Under the pieces are notes generated by a model. It was not told the origin of the DNA and did no database searches. It saw only the letters and a list, made by a program, of their open reading frames with translations. From Polaribacter sp. Q13 (GTDB taxonomy: Bacteria > Bacteroidota > Bacteroidia > Flavobacteriales > Flavobacteriaceae), in assembly GCF_016858305.2 (NCBI RefSeq), contig NZ_CP074436.1:640001-704000 (forward strand): a stretch of 64,000 bases of DNA. Reading direction: 5' to 3'. The translations under genes were made by a program, and so were the position numbers. Below, in pieces: positions 52,618-61,651 of this stretch; the first letter of the stretch is position 1, and every line of letters starts with the position of its first letter.

Positions 52618-53814
52618 TTAAATAATCAACAAATTAATATCTCTAAAAGGTAAATCAAACCAATCTGCAACCGTTTTATTTGTAAGAATTCCATGATAGA
52701 AATACATTCCGTTTCGCAAACTTTTATCATAACGTGCAGCATTTTCAAAACCGCCTTCTTCGGCTATATTTAATAAATAAGGTGTAAAAATATTACTAAT
52801 AGACAAAGAAGCTGTTCTTGCATAACGAGCAGGAATATTAGGTACGCAGTAATGTACAACACCATGTTTTATAAAAGTAGGCGTTTTATGTGTAGTAACA
52901 TTTGAGGTTTCGAAACAACCACCTCTATCTATACTAACATCTATAATAACAGCACCTTCTTTCATGGTTTCTACCATTTCTTCTGTGGCACAAATTGGTG
53001 ATCTATTTTTACCTCGAATGGCTCCAATTGCTACATCTGCACGCATTAAAGCCTTGGCAACCGATTTTGGCTGTAATGTAGATGTATAAATAGGAGCATT
53101 TATAGAATCTTGTAATTTACGTAACTTACTAATAGAATTATCAAAAACTTTAACGCGTGCACCTAAACCAATAGCTGTTTTAGCAGCATATTCACCTACG
53201 GTTCCTGCACCAAAAATAACAACACTAGAAGGCGGAACACCACCAATATTACCTAATAACAAACCGTTTCCTTTGTTAATTCCGCTCATTAATTCTGCGG
53301 CAATTAATACAGAAGCAGTACCTGCTATTTCACTTAAAGATTTTACTATAGGGTACGTATTATGGTCGTCTTTTATATAATCGAAAGCAACGGCTGTAAT
53401 TCGTTTTTTAGCTAAACATTCAAAGTATTTTTTATTTTGAGTTTTTAACTGTAAAGAAGAAATTAGAATCGTTTGTGGATTCATATATTCAATTTCGCTT
53501 TCTGTTGGTGGCGCAACTTTTAAAACAATATTGCATTTAAAAGCTTCTTCTACATCGTAAGAAATTTTAGCACCGGCTTCAGAATATTCTCTGTCTGCAT
53601 AATTTGCATGATCTCCTGCACCTGTTTCTATAACAACTCTATGTCCGTGAGCACATAATGCAGAAACGGCATCTGGTGTTAAACAAACACGTTTTTCGCC
53701 CAAATAGGTTTCTTTTGGTAAACCAATAAAAAGTTCTCCTTTTTGCCTTTTAATTTCTAACATTTCTTCTTGCGGAAGTAATTCTTCTTTACTGAAAGGA
53801 GAAAATGAACTCAT
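52618..53814 (-). CDS. ald: Alanine dehydrogenase
   Basis: Converts alanine to pyruvate and ammonia with NAD+. The 398-residue protein starts with an N-terminal extension, then GLPKETYLGEKRVCLTPDAV. The NAD domain shows VVIFGAGTVGEYAAKTAIGLGARVKV, and VSIDRGGCFETS carries the substrate-loop residues; VHYCVPNIPARYARTAS is the late catalytic part. Proton-pumping transhydrogenases share the fold, but the single-chain length and motifs fit Ald. It starts seven bases after tsaE, so they are co-transcribed. Confidence 0.93.
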   Translation of the reverse strand: MSSFSPFSKEELLPQEEMLEIKRQKGELFIGLPKETYLGEKRVCLTPDAVSALCAHGHRVVIETGAGDHANYADREYSEAGAKISYDVEEAFKCNIVLKVAPPTESEIEYMNPQTILISSLQLKTQNKKYFECLAKKRITAVAFDYIKDDHNTYPIVKSLSEIAGTASVLIAAELMSGINKGNGLLLGNIGGVPPSSVVIFGAGTVGEYAAKTAIGLGARVKVFDNSISKLRKLQDSINAPIYTSTLQPKSVAKALMRADVAIGAIRGKNRSPICATEEMVETMKEGAVIIDVSIDRGGCFETSNVTTHKTPTFIKHGVVHYCVPNIPARYARTASLSISNIFTPYLLNIAEEGGFENAARYDKSLRNGMYFYHGILTNKTVADWFDLPFRDINLLII

Positions 53815-53821
53815 AGTTTAG

Positions 53822-54229
53822 TTATTTTAGTTGAATATTTCTTTGTGCATCATTTAAAATAGATAAATGAATTTGAACAGCATCTAAAGGTAGCAAATTT
53901 TCTATATTTTCTGGCCATTCTACCAAACACCAGTCATTATTATCAAAATATTCTTCGATTCCCATATCTAAAGCCTCTTCTTCGTCTTCAATTCTGTAAA
54001 AATCGAAATGAAAAACTTTTTCATTTTTAGAGGTATGATACTCATTTACCAATGAAAAAGTAGGAGAGGAGATGCTGTCTAAAACATCTAATTGTTTACA
54101 TATTTCTTTTATAAGTGTGGTTTTACCAACGCCCATTTGTCCGTAAAACAATAGTGTTTTGTTTTCTACGGATGCAATAAGTTCTGCTGCCACTTCAGAT
54201 AGATTTTCTAAAGAATAGTTTTTGTTCAT
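53822..54229 (-). CDS. tsaE: tRNA threonylcarbamoyladenosine ATPase TsaE
   Basis: Helps TsaD/TsaB form t6A37 in ANN-decoding tRNAs. From ATG 54229 the protein has 135 residues with P-loop GQMGVGKTT (30-38), TFSLVNEY and HFDFYRIEDEEEALDMGIEEYF. An upstream ATG would add SVNCNCLLNSFYIFVI, unlike the family. It is followed by ald in the same transcript and preceded by an intergenic stretch with a repeat element and terminator. Confidence 0.94.
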   Translation of the reverse strand: MNKNYSLENLSEVAAELIASVENKTLLFYGQMGVGKTTLIKEICKQLDVLDSISSPTFSLVNEYHTSKNEKVFHFDFYRIEDEEEALDMGIEEYFDNNDWCLVEWPENIENLLPLDAVQIHLSILNDAQRNIQLK

Positions 54230-54344
54230 AATTACAAAAATATAAAAACTATTTAGTAAACAGTTACAGTTTACGCTCAATAATATAAAGTAAATGATGC
54301 TTAGAACCTAATAATATATTTGTAATGCTGAATTTGATGAAAAC

Positions 54345-54383
54345 AAAAAGTCCGACAAGTAGTTAAACCTTGTCGGACTTTTT
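54345..54383 (-). terminator. Terminator downstream of porX
   Basis: AAAAAGTCCGACAA (54345-54358) pairs perfectly with TTGTCGGACTTTTT (54370-54383); a T-rich tract follows on the minus strand. It lies after the repeat copy B in the porX 3' region. Confidence 0.85.
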
Positions 54384-54398
54384 ATAATTAATTGCTGC

Positions 54399-54493
54399 TA
54401 GCAAACAAGTTTAGCCCTGATTGAGCGGTCTGTTTGAGCTCTTTTTTGCTTTTTCTGCAAAAAAAGCGAGTAGTGAAAGCAGGAAATAGCTTC
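54399..54493 (-). repeat. Intergenic stem-loop element, copy B
   Basis: On the minus strand it begins GAAGCTATTTCCTGCTTTC and ends CTTGTTTGCTA, matching copy A at 46200-46300. Its inner stem pairs GCTTTTTTTGC with GCAAAAAAGAGC. Where copy A has ATTC/GAAT it has GC/GC, so the stem is kept by paired changes. It follows the porX stop by 84 bases. Confidence 0.82.
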
Positions 54494-54576
54494 TACTAAT
54501 TTATAATATAGAAAACATCCTTTTTTTACACTTTTATTGTAACGGATTATTGCTTACTAAAATACTGTAAACTAAT

Positions 54577-56124
54577 TTATTTAGGACTGTAAACAGCACA
54601 TGGAATAATCATTTCTTCTAAAGAAACGCCTCCATGTTGATAGGTGTTTTTATAGTATTTTACAAAGTGATTAAAGTTGTTTGGGTACGCAAAAAACAAA
54701 TCTTCTTTTGCAAAAATAAATGAACTATTCATGGCTACTGTTGGCAAAAATATGTCTTTTGGATTTCTAACGGCATACACGTCTTTATCTTCATAGGTTA
54801 GGCTTTTACCTGTTTTGTAGCGTAAATTGGCACTAATATTTTTATCGCCAATAACTTTGGTTGGGTTTTTACAATTGATGGTTCCGTGGTCTGTGGTAAT
54901 TATTAATTTCTGACCTAATTGTTGCGCTTTTTGAATAATTTCGAACAAAGGTGAGTTTTTAAACCAACTTAAAGTTAAACTTCTGTATGCCTTATCGTCT
55001 CCTGCTAATTCTTTAATTACTTCCATTTCTGTTTTAGAATGAGACAACATATCTACAAAATTATACACCACAGCGGTTAAATCATTTTGTTTTGTACCGT
55101 TGTAATTATCGGCTAAATCTTTACCGTTTTTAAGATTGGTAATTTTATAATATTCGTGTTTAATATCTATGCCTAAACGTTTTATTTGTGCGGTTAAAAA
55201 GTCATTTTCATATAAATTCATTCCGCCTTCATCAATATCATTTTTCCAAAAATTTGGATAACGTTTTTCCATTTCAGAAGGCATTAAACCAGAAAACATG
55301 GCGTTTCTAGCATATTGTGTTGCGGTTGGTAAAATGGAGAAATAGGAATACTCTTGGTCTTTTTTATAAAAATTATTAATTAATGGTTCTAAAATTCTGT
55401 ATTGATCATAACGTAAATTATCTATTATAACCCATAAAACGCCTTGTTTTTTACTTAATTCTGGCACCACATAGTTTTTAAATAAGGTATGAGAAAAAGT
55501 AGGTTTATCATGTGCGGTTAAATAGTCTTCGTAATTTTTTTTGATGAATTTAAAAAACTGACTATTGGCTTCTTGTTTTTGGCTTTCTAAAATACCTAAC
55601 ATTCCTGGATCGCTAATGTTTTCTAGTTCTAGCTCCCAATGAACTAGTTTTTTGTAAAGATCAATCCATTCTTCATAAGAATTTACCATGGCTAAATCCA
55701 TAGATATTTTTCTAAATTCTTGTTGATAACTAGATGTTGTTTTTTCTGAGACTAAACGAGAATGATCTAAGTTCTTTTTTAAACTTAATAAAATTTGATT
55801 TGGGTTTACGGGTTTTATTAAATAATCTGCAATTTTAGAGCCAATTGCTTCTTCCATTATATATTCTTCTTCGCTCTTTGTAATCATTACCACAGGCAAA
55901 TTTGCTTGTTTTTGTTTAATTTCTGCAAGGGTATCTAAGCCTGTTAAACCAGGCATATTTTCATCTAAAAAAACGATATCGAATTTTTGTTCTCCTACTA
56001 AATCTATAGCATCTGCACCATTTGTACAAGTAGTTACTTCGTAATTTTTACGTTCTAAAAAAAGAATGTGAGGTTTTAATAATTCTATTTCATCATCAAC
56101 CCATAAAATTTGTATACTGCTCAT
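54577..56124 (-). CDS. porX: PorX response regulator with PglZ domain
   Basis: Controls type IX secretion genes in Bacteroidota. The 515-residue protein begins with a receiver domain: acidic pocket WVDDE, phospho-acceptor Asp54 (FLDENMPG), Lys104 (YLIKPV). A helical linker follows, then a PglZ-type alkaline-phosphatase fold (about 225-510) with metal-site Asp235 (WVIIDNLRYDQ), the nucleophile region LPTATQYARNAMFSG (265-279) and TTDHG. It is transcribed alone, upstream of tsaE-ald, and shares the region with a T9SS cargo gene. The partner kinase PorY is not in the window. Confidence 0.95.
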   Translation of the reverse strand: MSSIQILWVDDEIELLKPHILFLERKNYEVTTCTNGADAIDLVGEQKFDIVFLDENMPGLTGLDTLAEIKQKQANLPVVMITKSEEEYIMEEAIGSKIADYLIKPVNPNQILLSLKKNLDHSRLVSEKTTSSYQQEFRKISMDLAMVNSYEEWIDLYKKLVHWELELENISDPGMLGILESQKQEANSQFFKFIKKNYEDYLTAHDKPTFSHTLFKNYVVPELSKKQGVLWVIIDNLRYDQYRILEPLINNFYKKDQEYSYFSILPTATQYARNAMFSGLMPSEMEKRYPNFWKNDIDEGGMNLYENDFLTAQIKRLGIDIKHEYYKITNLKNGKDLADNYNGTKQNDLTAVVYNFVDMLSHSKTEMEVIKELAGDDKAYRSLTLSWFKNSPLFEIIQKAQQLGQKLIITTDHGTINCKNPTKVIGDKNISANLRYKTGKSLTYEDKDVYAVRNPKDIFLPTVAMNSSFIFAKEDLFFAYPNNFNHFVKYYKNTYQHGGVSLEEMIIPCAVYSPK

Positions 56125-56385
56125 ATTTTCGTTTATAATTTTAACATTTAACGATAAAAGTAACTAAAAGTTGTACTTTTTGGTTTTTAAAAATGATAAA
56201 ATATTGCCAAAAAAAAGAATCTAATTCTTAAATGTATCAAAGTTTATAGCAAAGTTTACAAAGCCCTTTTGTTTGCATAGAAAGGTCTATGCTATCTTAT
56301 ATATTAATTATGTTTATTTTTTAAGTGTAAATTCATTTTATAATACAAAAAAGAATAGTAGTTAATTGCATCTAATAATATTATG

Positions 56386-56393
56386 TACTTTTG
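56386..56393 (+). promoter_or_regulatory. -7 box of the HD hydrolase gene
   Basis: TACTTTTG matches TAnnTTTG exactly; the expected start near 56400 leaves a leader of about 18 bases before the TTG at 56418. Confidence 0.5.
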
Positions 56394-56417
56394 TTTAAGT
56401 TGATAAAAAACACTCAT

Positions 56418-57641
56418 TTGAAGAATAAAAAACATAATAAATTAAAGATTCTGAATGATCCTATTTACGGATTTATTCAAATACCAAATACTTTAATTTT
56501 TGATTTAATAGAACATCCTTATTTTCAGCGATTAAGAAGAATAGCTCAAATGGGTTTTTCTAATTTAGTATATCCAGGAGCAAATCATACTCGTTTTCAT
56601 CATGCAATAGGTTGTATGCATTTAATGCAAAAAGCGGTAAGAGTTTTGCGTTTTAAGGAAATAGAAATTTCCAAGGAAGAAGAAAATGGACTTTATGTTG
56701 CAATTTTATTGCACGATATTGGTCATGGAGCTTTTTCACATGCTTTAGAACATAGCATTGTAAATGGAATTTCGCATGAAGAAATTTCTTTAAAATTCAT
56801 GAAAAAGTTAAATAAAGAATTTGATGGAAAATTAGATTTAGCCATAGAAATATTTGAAGGCAAGTATCATAGAAAATTTTTGTGTAAACTTATTTCTAGT
56901 CAATTAGATATAGATCGATTAGATTATTTAAAGCGCGATAGCTTTTATACAGGTGTTACAGAAGGTAATATTTCTTCTGATCGGTTAATTGCTATGATGA
57001 ATGTACAAGATGATGAGCTAGTTATTGAAGGAAAAGGTATTTATTCTGTAGAAAATTTTTTAATAGCTAGAAGATTAATGTATTGGCAAGTATACTTGCA
57101 TAAAACAGGTTTAGTAGCAGAAAATATGCTGGTAAATGTTTTAAAAAGAGCCAAAGAATTAGCAGAAAAAGGAGTCGCATTATTTGCAAGTACTTCTTTA
57201 CATTATTTCTTGTATAAAAAAATATCTCAAGAAAACTTTACAGATGAAACTTTAGAAATGTTTTCTAAATTAGATGATTATGATGTGATGTCTGCCATAA
57301 AAGAATGGACAAATCATAGTGATAAAATTTTATCCTTATTATCTAATATGATTGTTGATAGAAAATTGTTGCGTATAGAAATTCAGCAAAAAGAATTTGA
57401 AGCGGAAGAATTAAATAAAAAAATAAATAATGTTTCTAATAAATTAGAACTTTCAGAAAACGAAGCAAAATATTTTGTTTTCACTAAAAAGATCAAAAAC
57501 CAAGCATATCAGCAAGAAAAACCTATTTTTATTCTGAATAAAAAGGGAAAACTAACAGATATTGCAAAAGCATCTGACCAATTAAATTTGCAAGCGTTAA
57601 CAAATCCGGTGATAAAACACTTTATTTGCTATCCAAAATAA
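56418..57641 (+). CDS. HD-domain phosphohydrolase (dNTPase-like)
   Basis: A 407-residue metal-dependent phosphohydrolase. The motifs FQRLRRIAQMGFSNLVYPGANHTRFHHAIGCMH, LLHDIGHGAFSHALEH and SQLDIDRLDYLKRDSFYTG follow the HD/dNTPase order. There is no ATG near the family N-terminus; TTG 56418 places the first residues (KNKKHNKLKILNDPIYGF) where homologs start, while earlier TTGs at 56391 and 56400 would overlap the -7 box. It likely hydrolyses nucleotides such as dNTPs. It is upstream of lpxD. Confidence 0.88.
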   Translation: MKNKKHNKLKILNDPIYGFIQIPNTLIFDLIEHPYFQRLRRIAQMGFSNLVYPGANHTRFHHAIGCMHLMQKAVRVLRFKEIEISKEEENGLYVAILLHDIGHGAFSHALEHSIVNGISHEEISLKFMKKLNKEFDGKLDLAIEIFEGKYHRKFLCKLISSQLDIDRLDYLKRDSFYTGVTEGNISSDRLIAMMNVQDDELVIEGKGIYSVENFLIARRLMYWQVYLHKTGLVAENMLVNVLKRAKELAEKGVALFASTSLHYFLYKKISQENFTDETLEMFSKLDDYDVMSAIKEWTNHSDKILSLLSNMIVDRKLLRIEIQQKEFEAEELNKKINNVSNKLELSENEAKYFVFTKKIKNQAYQQEKPIFILNKKGKLTDIAKASDQLNLQALTNPVIKHFICYPK

Positions 57642-57672
57642 AATGAGATTAGCCAAATCACTATAAATTTTA

Positions 57673-57680
57673 TATTTTTG
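57673..57680 (+). promoter_or_regulatory. -7 box six bases before lpxD
   Basis: TATTTTTG matches TAnnTTTG. Because the ATG is at 57687, transcripts from this box would have almost no leader. Confidence 0.5.
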
Positions 57681-57686
57681 CGTCTA

Positions 57687-58730
57687 ATGAAATTTACAGC
57701 ACAACAAATAGCAGATATTTTAGAAGGTAACATCGTTGGTAATTCTAATGTAGAAGTTTCTAAATTATCTAAGATAGAAGAAGGAGAAAAAGGTTCGTTA
57801 ACCTTTTTGTCTAATCCAAAATATAAGTCCTTTTTATATACTACACATGCATCTGTAGTTATTGTTAACAGTACTTTTGTTCCAGAAAAAGAAGTAAAAT
57901 CTACACTAATAAAAGTAGAAAATGCCTATGAAGCTTTCTCTAAAATATTAGCGTTTTATAATGAGGTAAAAAATAATAAAACGGGTAGGGAAGTACCACA
58001 TTTTATTTCTGATTCGGCAAAAATAGGTGTTAATGAATATATTGGTGCATTCTCATATATAGGAGAAAACGTAATTTTGGGAGAAAATGTAAAAATTTAT
58101 CCAAACGCTTACATTGGCGACAATACAATTATAGGAGATAACTGTGTTATCTTTTCGGGAGTGAAAATTTATTCTGAAACGGTAATAGGAAATAATTGTA
58201 AAATTCATTCCGGAACTATAATAGGTGGAGATGGATTTGGTTTTGCACCAGATAAATATGGAGTATATACAGCAATACCTCAAATTGGTAATGTTATTAT
58301 AAAGGATAATGTAGATATTGGTTCTGCTTGTACAATAGACAGAGCAACAATGGGATCTACCATTATAAATAAAGGTGTTAAATTAGACAACCAAATACAG
58401 GTTGCTCATAACGTAGAAATTGGAGAAAACACCGTAATTGCTGCTCAAACAGGTATTGCAGGATCAACAAAAATTGGTAAAAATTGTATGATTGGTGGGC
58501 AAGTAGGTTTTGTTGGCCATATAGTTATTGGTGATAATGTAAAGATTTTAGCCCAAGCAGGTATTTCTAAAAGCTTAAAAGATAATGAAATGGTAAACGG
58601 ATCGCCTGCATTTAAAATACAAGATTTTAATAAAAGTTCGGTTTATTTTAGAAATTTACCTAAAATAGCATCGAAAATTAACAATATAGAAAAAGAGTTG
58701 AAGACTCAAAAACCAAACATAAATGAGTAA
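57687..58730 (+). CDS. lpxD: UDP-3-O-acylglucosamine N-acyltransferase LpxD
   Basis: Adds the second (R)-3-hydroxyacyl chain to UDP-3-O-acylglucosamine in lipid A synthesis. From ATG 57687 it has 347 residues. An N-terminal uridine-binding domain (about 1-110) precedes the left-handed beta-helix of hexapeptide repeats (IGENVILGEN and so on). The catalytic-site region has QVAHNVEIGENT with His, and the C-terminal helix ends the protein. It overlaps lpxC-fabZ by eight bases, a sign of tight coupling. A second LpxD-like gene lies at 61652-62578. Confidence 0.94.
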   Translation: MKFTAQQIADILEGNIVGNSNVEVSKLSKIEEGEKGSLTFLSNPKYKSFLYTTHASVVIVNSTFVPEKEVKSTLIKVENAYEAFSKILAFYNEVKNNKTGREVPHFISDSAKIGVNEYIGAFSYIGENVILGENVKIYPNAYIGDNTIIGDNCVIFSGVKIYSETVIGNNCKIHSGTIIGGDGFGFAPDKYGVYTAIPQIGNVIIKDNVDIGSACTIDRATMGSTIINKGVKLDNQIQVAHNVEIGENTVIAAQTGIAGSTKIGKNCMIGGQVGFVGHIVIGDNVKILAQAGISKSLKDNEMVNGSPAFKIQDFNKSSVYFRNLPKIASKINNIEKELKTQKPNINE

Positions 58731-60114
58731 GAAGCAAAAAACAATTCAAAAAGAAGTAAGTTTATCAGGTGTTGGTATTCATACAGGTAATACCGTAAAC
58801 ATGACAATTAAACCTGCTCCTATAAATCATGGTTTTGCTTTTAGCAGAATAGATTTAGAAGGATCCCCAATTATAGAGGCAAAGGCAGAATACGTTATCA
58901 ATACACAAAGAGGAACAAACTTAGAAAAAAATGGTGTTCAAATTCAGACTTCAGAGCACGTTTTAGCTGCTGCAGTTGGTTTAGATTTAGACAACCTTTT
59001 AATTGAATTAGATTCTTCTGAACCTCCAATTATGGATGGTTCTTCTAAATATTTTGTAGAAGCTTTAGAAAAAGCAGGTATACAAGAACAAGAAGCAGAA
59101 ATTGAAGAATATGTAGTAAAAGAAATTATTTCTTTTAAAGATGATGTTACAGGCAGCGAAATTATTTTAATGCCTTCAGATGAGTACCAGGTTACAGCTA
59201 TGGTAGATTTTGGTACTAAAATATTAGGGACTCAAAATGCAAATTTAGAAAAGATTTCTGATTTTAAAGAAAAAATTGCTGCAGCAAGAACGTTTAGTTT
59301 TTTGCATGAAATTGAAATGCTTTTAGAACACGATCTTATTAAAGGTGGAGATTTAAATAATGCAATTGTGTATGTAGATAAACAATTATCTACAGAAACG
59401 ATGGCGAAATTAAAAAAAGCTTTCAATAAAGATAATATTGCTGTTAAACCTAACGGAATTTTAGACAATCTTACTTTACATTGGGCTAATGAAGCTGCTA
59501 GACATAAATTATTAGATGTTATTGGAGATTTAGCTTTGGTTGGTATTAGAATTAAAGGAAAGGTTATTGCAAATAAACCAGGACATTTAGTGAATACCAC
59601 GTTTGCAAAGAAATTAGCAAAGATTATTAAGCAAGAAAAAAGAAATAATGTTCCTCAATACGATTTGAATTTACCGCCATTAATGGATATTTATCAGATT
59701 ATGGACGTTTTACCTCATAGACCACCATTTTTATTGATAGATAGAATTCTAGAACTTTCTGATAAACATGTGGTAGGAATGAAAAATGTAACCATGAACG
59801 AAAACTTTTTCGTTGGTCATTTTCCAGGTTCACCAGTAATGCCAGGAGTGTTACAAATTGAAGCAATGGCACAATGTGGTGGTGTTTTAGTTTTAAACAC
59901 AGTTCCAGACCCAGAAAATTATCTAACTTATTTTATGAAGATGGATAATGTTAAATTTAAACAAAAGGTGTTGCCAGGAGATACACTTACCTTTAAATGT
60001 GAATTAATTACACCAATTAGAAGAGGTATTTGCCATATGCAAGCCTATGCGTATGCGAACGGAAAGATAGTAGCAGAAGCAGAATTAATGGCTCAAATTG
60101 CAAGAAAAAAATAA
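58723..60114 (+). CDS. lpxC/fabZ: Fused LpxC deacetylase - FabZ dehydratase
   Basis: A 463-residue bifunctional protein typical of Bacteroidota. Residues 1-310 are LpxC, the zinc deacetylase that commits to lipid A: TSEHVLAA, DGSSKYFVEAL, and HKLLDVIGDLALVG with the HxxxD metal motif. Residues about 320-463 are FabZ, 3-hydroxyacyl-ACP dehydratase: LPHRPPFLLIDRI with His, GHFPGSPVMPGVLQIEAMAQ with Glu. The fusion joins the 3-hydroxyacyl donor supply to lipid A. It lies between lpxD and lpxA. Confidence 0.95.
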   Translation: MSKKQKTIQKEVSLSGVGIHTGNTVNMTIKPAPINHGFAFSRIDLEGSPIIEAKAEYVINTQRGTNLEKNGVQIQTSEHVLAAAVGLDLDNLLIELDSSEPPIMDGSSKYFVEALEKAGIQEQEAEIEEYVVKEIISFKDDVTGSEIILMPSDEYQVTAMVDFGTKILGTQNANLEKISDFKEKIAAARTFSFLHEIEMLLEHDLIKGGDLNNAIVYVDKQLSTETMAKLKKAFNKDNIAVKPNGILDNLTLHWANEAARHKLLDVIGDLALVGIRIKGKVIANKPGHLVNTTFAKKLAKIIKQEKRNNVPQYDLNLPPLMDIYQIMDVLPHRPPFLLIDRILELSDKHVVGMKNVTMNENFFVGHFPGSPVMPGVLQIEAMAQCGGVLVLNTVPDPENYLTYFMKMDNVKFKQKVLPGDTLTFKCELITPIRRGICHMQAYAYANGKIVAEAELMAQIARKK

Positions 60115-60117
60115 GTT

Positions 60118-60903
60118 ATGAATCAACCATTAGCGTATGTACATCCGCAAGCAAAAATAGCAAGAAACGTAGTAATAGAACCGTTTACAACCATTCATAA
60201 TAATGTAACCATAGGTTCCGGAACTTGGATTGGTTCTAACGTAACCATTATGGAAGGTGCTAAAATTGGTGAAAATTGTAGGATTTTTCCGGGATCAGTT
60301 ATTTCTGCAATTCCTCAAGATTTAAAGTTTAACGATGAAGAAACTACAGTAGAAATAGGGAATAATGTTACCATAAGAGAATGCGTTACTATAAACAGAG
60401 GTACATCAGATAGAATGAAAACCAAAATTGGTAACAATTGTTTAATAATGGCCTATTGCCATGTTGCACATGATACTTTTGTTGGCGATAATTGTATTTT
60501 TTCTAATAACACAACCCTAGCTGGTCATGTAACTATTGGAGACAATGTAGTTTTGGCAGGTATGGTTGCAGTACATCAATTTGCTTCTATAGGTAACCAC
60601 GCATTTGTTACAGGAGGTTCTTTGGTAAGAAAAGATGTTCCTCCATTTGTTAAAGCCGCTAGAGAGCCACTTGCTTATGTAGGTATTAACTCAGTAGGTT
60701 TACGTAGAAGAGGTTTTTCAACTGAAAAAATAAGAGAAATTCAGAATATATATAGAATTTTATTTCAAAGAAATTATAATAATTCCCAAGCGATTGATAT
60801 TATTGAAGCAGAAATGGAAGCAACTCCAGAACGCGATGAAATTATTCAATTTATAAAAGATTCGCATAGAGGAATTATGAAAGGATACTCTAAAGCTAAC
60901 TAA
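60118..60903 (+). CDS. lpxA: UDP-N-acetylglucosamine O-acyltransferase LpxA
   Basis: First acylation of lipid A synthesis. The 261-residue left-handed beta-helix has VTIGSGTWIGSNVTIMEGAKIGEN repeats, the catalytic region YCHVAHDTFVGDN with the active His, HQFASIGNHAFVTGGSLV and the C-terminal helices RRRGFSTEKIREI. It follows lpxC-fabZ with a three-base gap, in one operon. Confidence 0.96.
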   Translation: MNQPLAYVHPQAKIARNVVIEPFTTIHNNVTIGSGTWIGSNVTIMEGAKIGENCRIFPGSVISAIPQDLKFNDEETTVEIGNNVTIRECVTINRGTSDRMKTKIGNNCLIMAYCHVAHDTFVGDNCIFSNNTTLAGHVTIGDNVVLAGMVAVHQFASIGNHAFVTGGSLVRKDVPPFVKAAREPLAYVGINSVGLRRRGFSTEKIREIQNIYRILFQRNYNNSQAIDIIEAEMEATPERDEIIQFIKDSHRGIMKGYSKAN

Positions 60904-60998
60904 TTTTTTATATTAAAATTAGAGAGTAATTACAGAAAATTATAAGTATAACTAACAATAATTGCTTTTAACAAATACCAAAAGCATACAGCAAAAAT

Positions 60999-61565
60999 AT
61001 GGCAACAACATCAGATATTAGAAACGGATTGTGTATTAAATATAACAACGATATATACAAAATTATAGAATTTTTACATGTTAAACCAGGTAAAGGACCT
61101 GCATTTGTTAGAACAAAATTAAAAAGTGTTACCAACGGTAAAGTAGTAGATAATACTTTTCCTGCAGGAAGAAAAATTGACGATGTACGTGTAGAAACTC
61201 ATAAATTTCAGTTTTTATATCATGATGGTGAATTTTATCACTTTATGAATGAAGCAGATTATACTCAAATTCGTTTGTTAGAAGCGGCTTTAGATAATCC
61301 TGGATTAATGAAAGAAGGAGAAATTGTAACAATTATCATCAATTCTGAAGATAACATGCCACTTTCTGTAGATTTACCAGCAAGTGTAATTTTAGAAGTA
61401 ACACACGCAGAGCCTGGAGTTAAAGGAAATACTGCTACCAATGCAACTAAACCTGCTACGGTAGAAACAGGAGCGTCTGTAAACGTCCCTTTGTTTATTA
61501 ATGAAGGAGATAAAATTAAGATAGAAACTACCAAAGGAACATATCAAGAACGTATTAAAGAGTAA
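60999..61565 (+). CDS. efp: Elongation factor P
   Basis: Rescues ribosomes stalled on proline runs. The 188-residue three-domain protein starts ATTSDIRNGLCIKYNND; the tip loop HVKPGKGPAF has Lys32 as the modification residue. Domains II and III follow with YNDGEFYHFMNE-like and INEGDKIKIETTKGTYQERI. No modification enzyme gene is next to it. It lies within the lpx block, separated by 95 bases. Confidence 0.96.
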   Translation: MATTSDIRNGLCIKYNNDIYKIIEFLHVKPGKGPAFVRTKLKSVTNGKVVDNTFPAGRKIDDVRVETHKFQFLYHDGEFYHFMNEADYTQIRLLEAALDNPGLMKEGEIVTIIINSEDNMPLSVDLPASVILEVTHAEPGVKGNTATNATKPATVETGASVNVPLFINEGDKIKIETTKGTYQERIKE

Positions 61566-61576
61566 GAATTAGTGGG

Positions 61577-61647
61577 CAGTATTCAGTAGCAGTTTGCAGT
61601 GCTTACTCAATACTGAAACTGTGACTGATTACTGCTACTGAAAACTG
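61577..61647 (+). repeat. Inverted repeat in the leader of the second lpxD
   Basis: CAGTATTCAGTAGCAGT (61577-61593) and ACTGCTACTGAAAACTG (61631-61647) pair over 16 of 17 positions, with CAGT/ACTG words throughout the loop. It ends four bases before the ATG. It resembles CAGT-rich intergenic repeats in other bacteria (recollection). Confidence 0.7.
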
Positions 61648-61651
61648 AAAC

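Larger units (their letters stand above)
54230..54576. other. 347-bp intergenic stretch between tsaE and porX
   Basis: Holds the terminator 54345-54383 and stem-loop copy B (54399-54493). The parts 54230-54340 and 54500-54576 are AT-rich with no gene or recognised signal. Confidence 0.6.

Noticed and set aside
59232..59600. 122-residue minus-strand ORF in lpxC-fabZ
   Set aside because: Shadow of the fusion gene; no independent signal.
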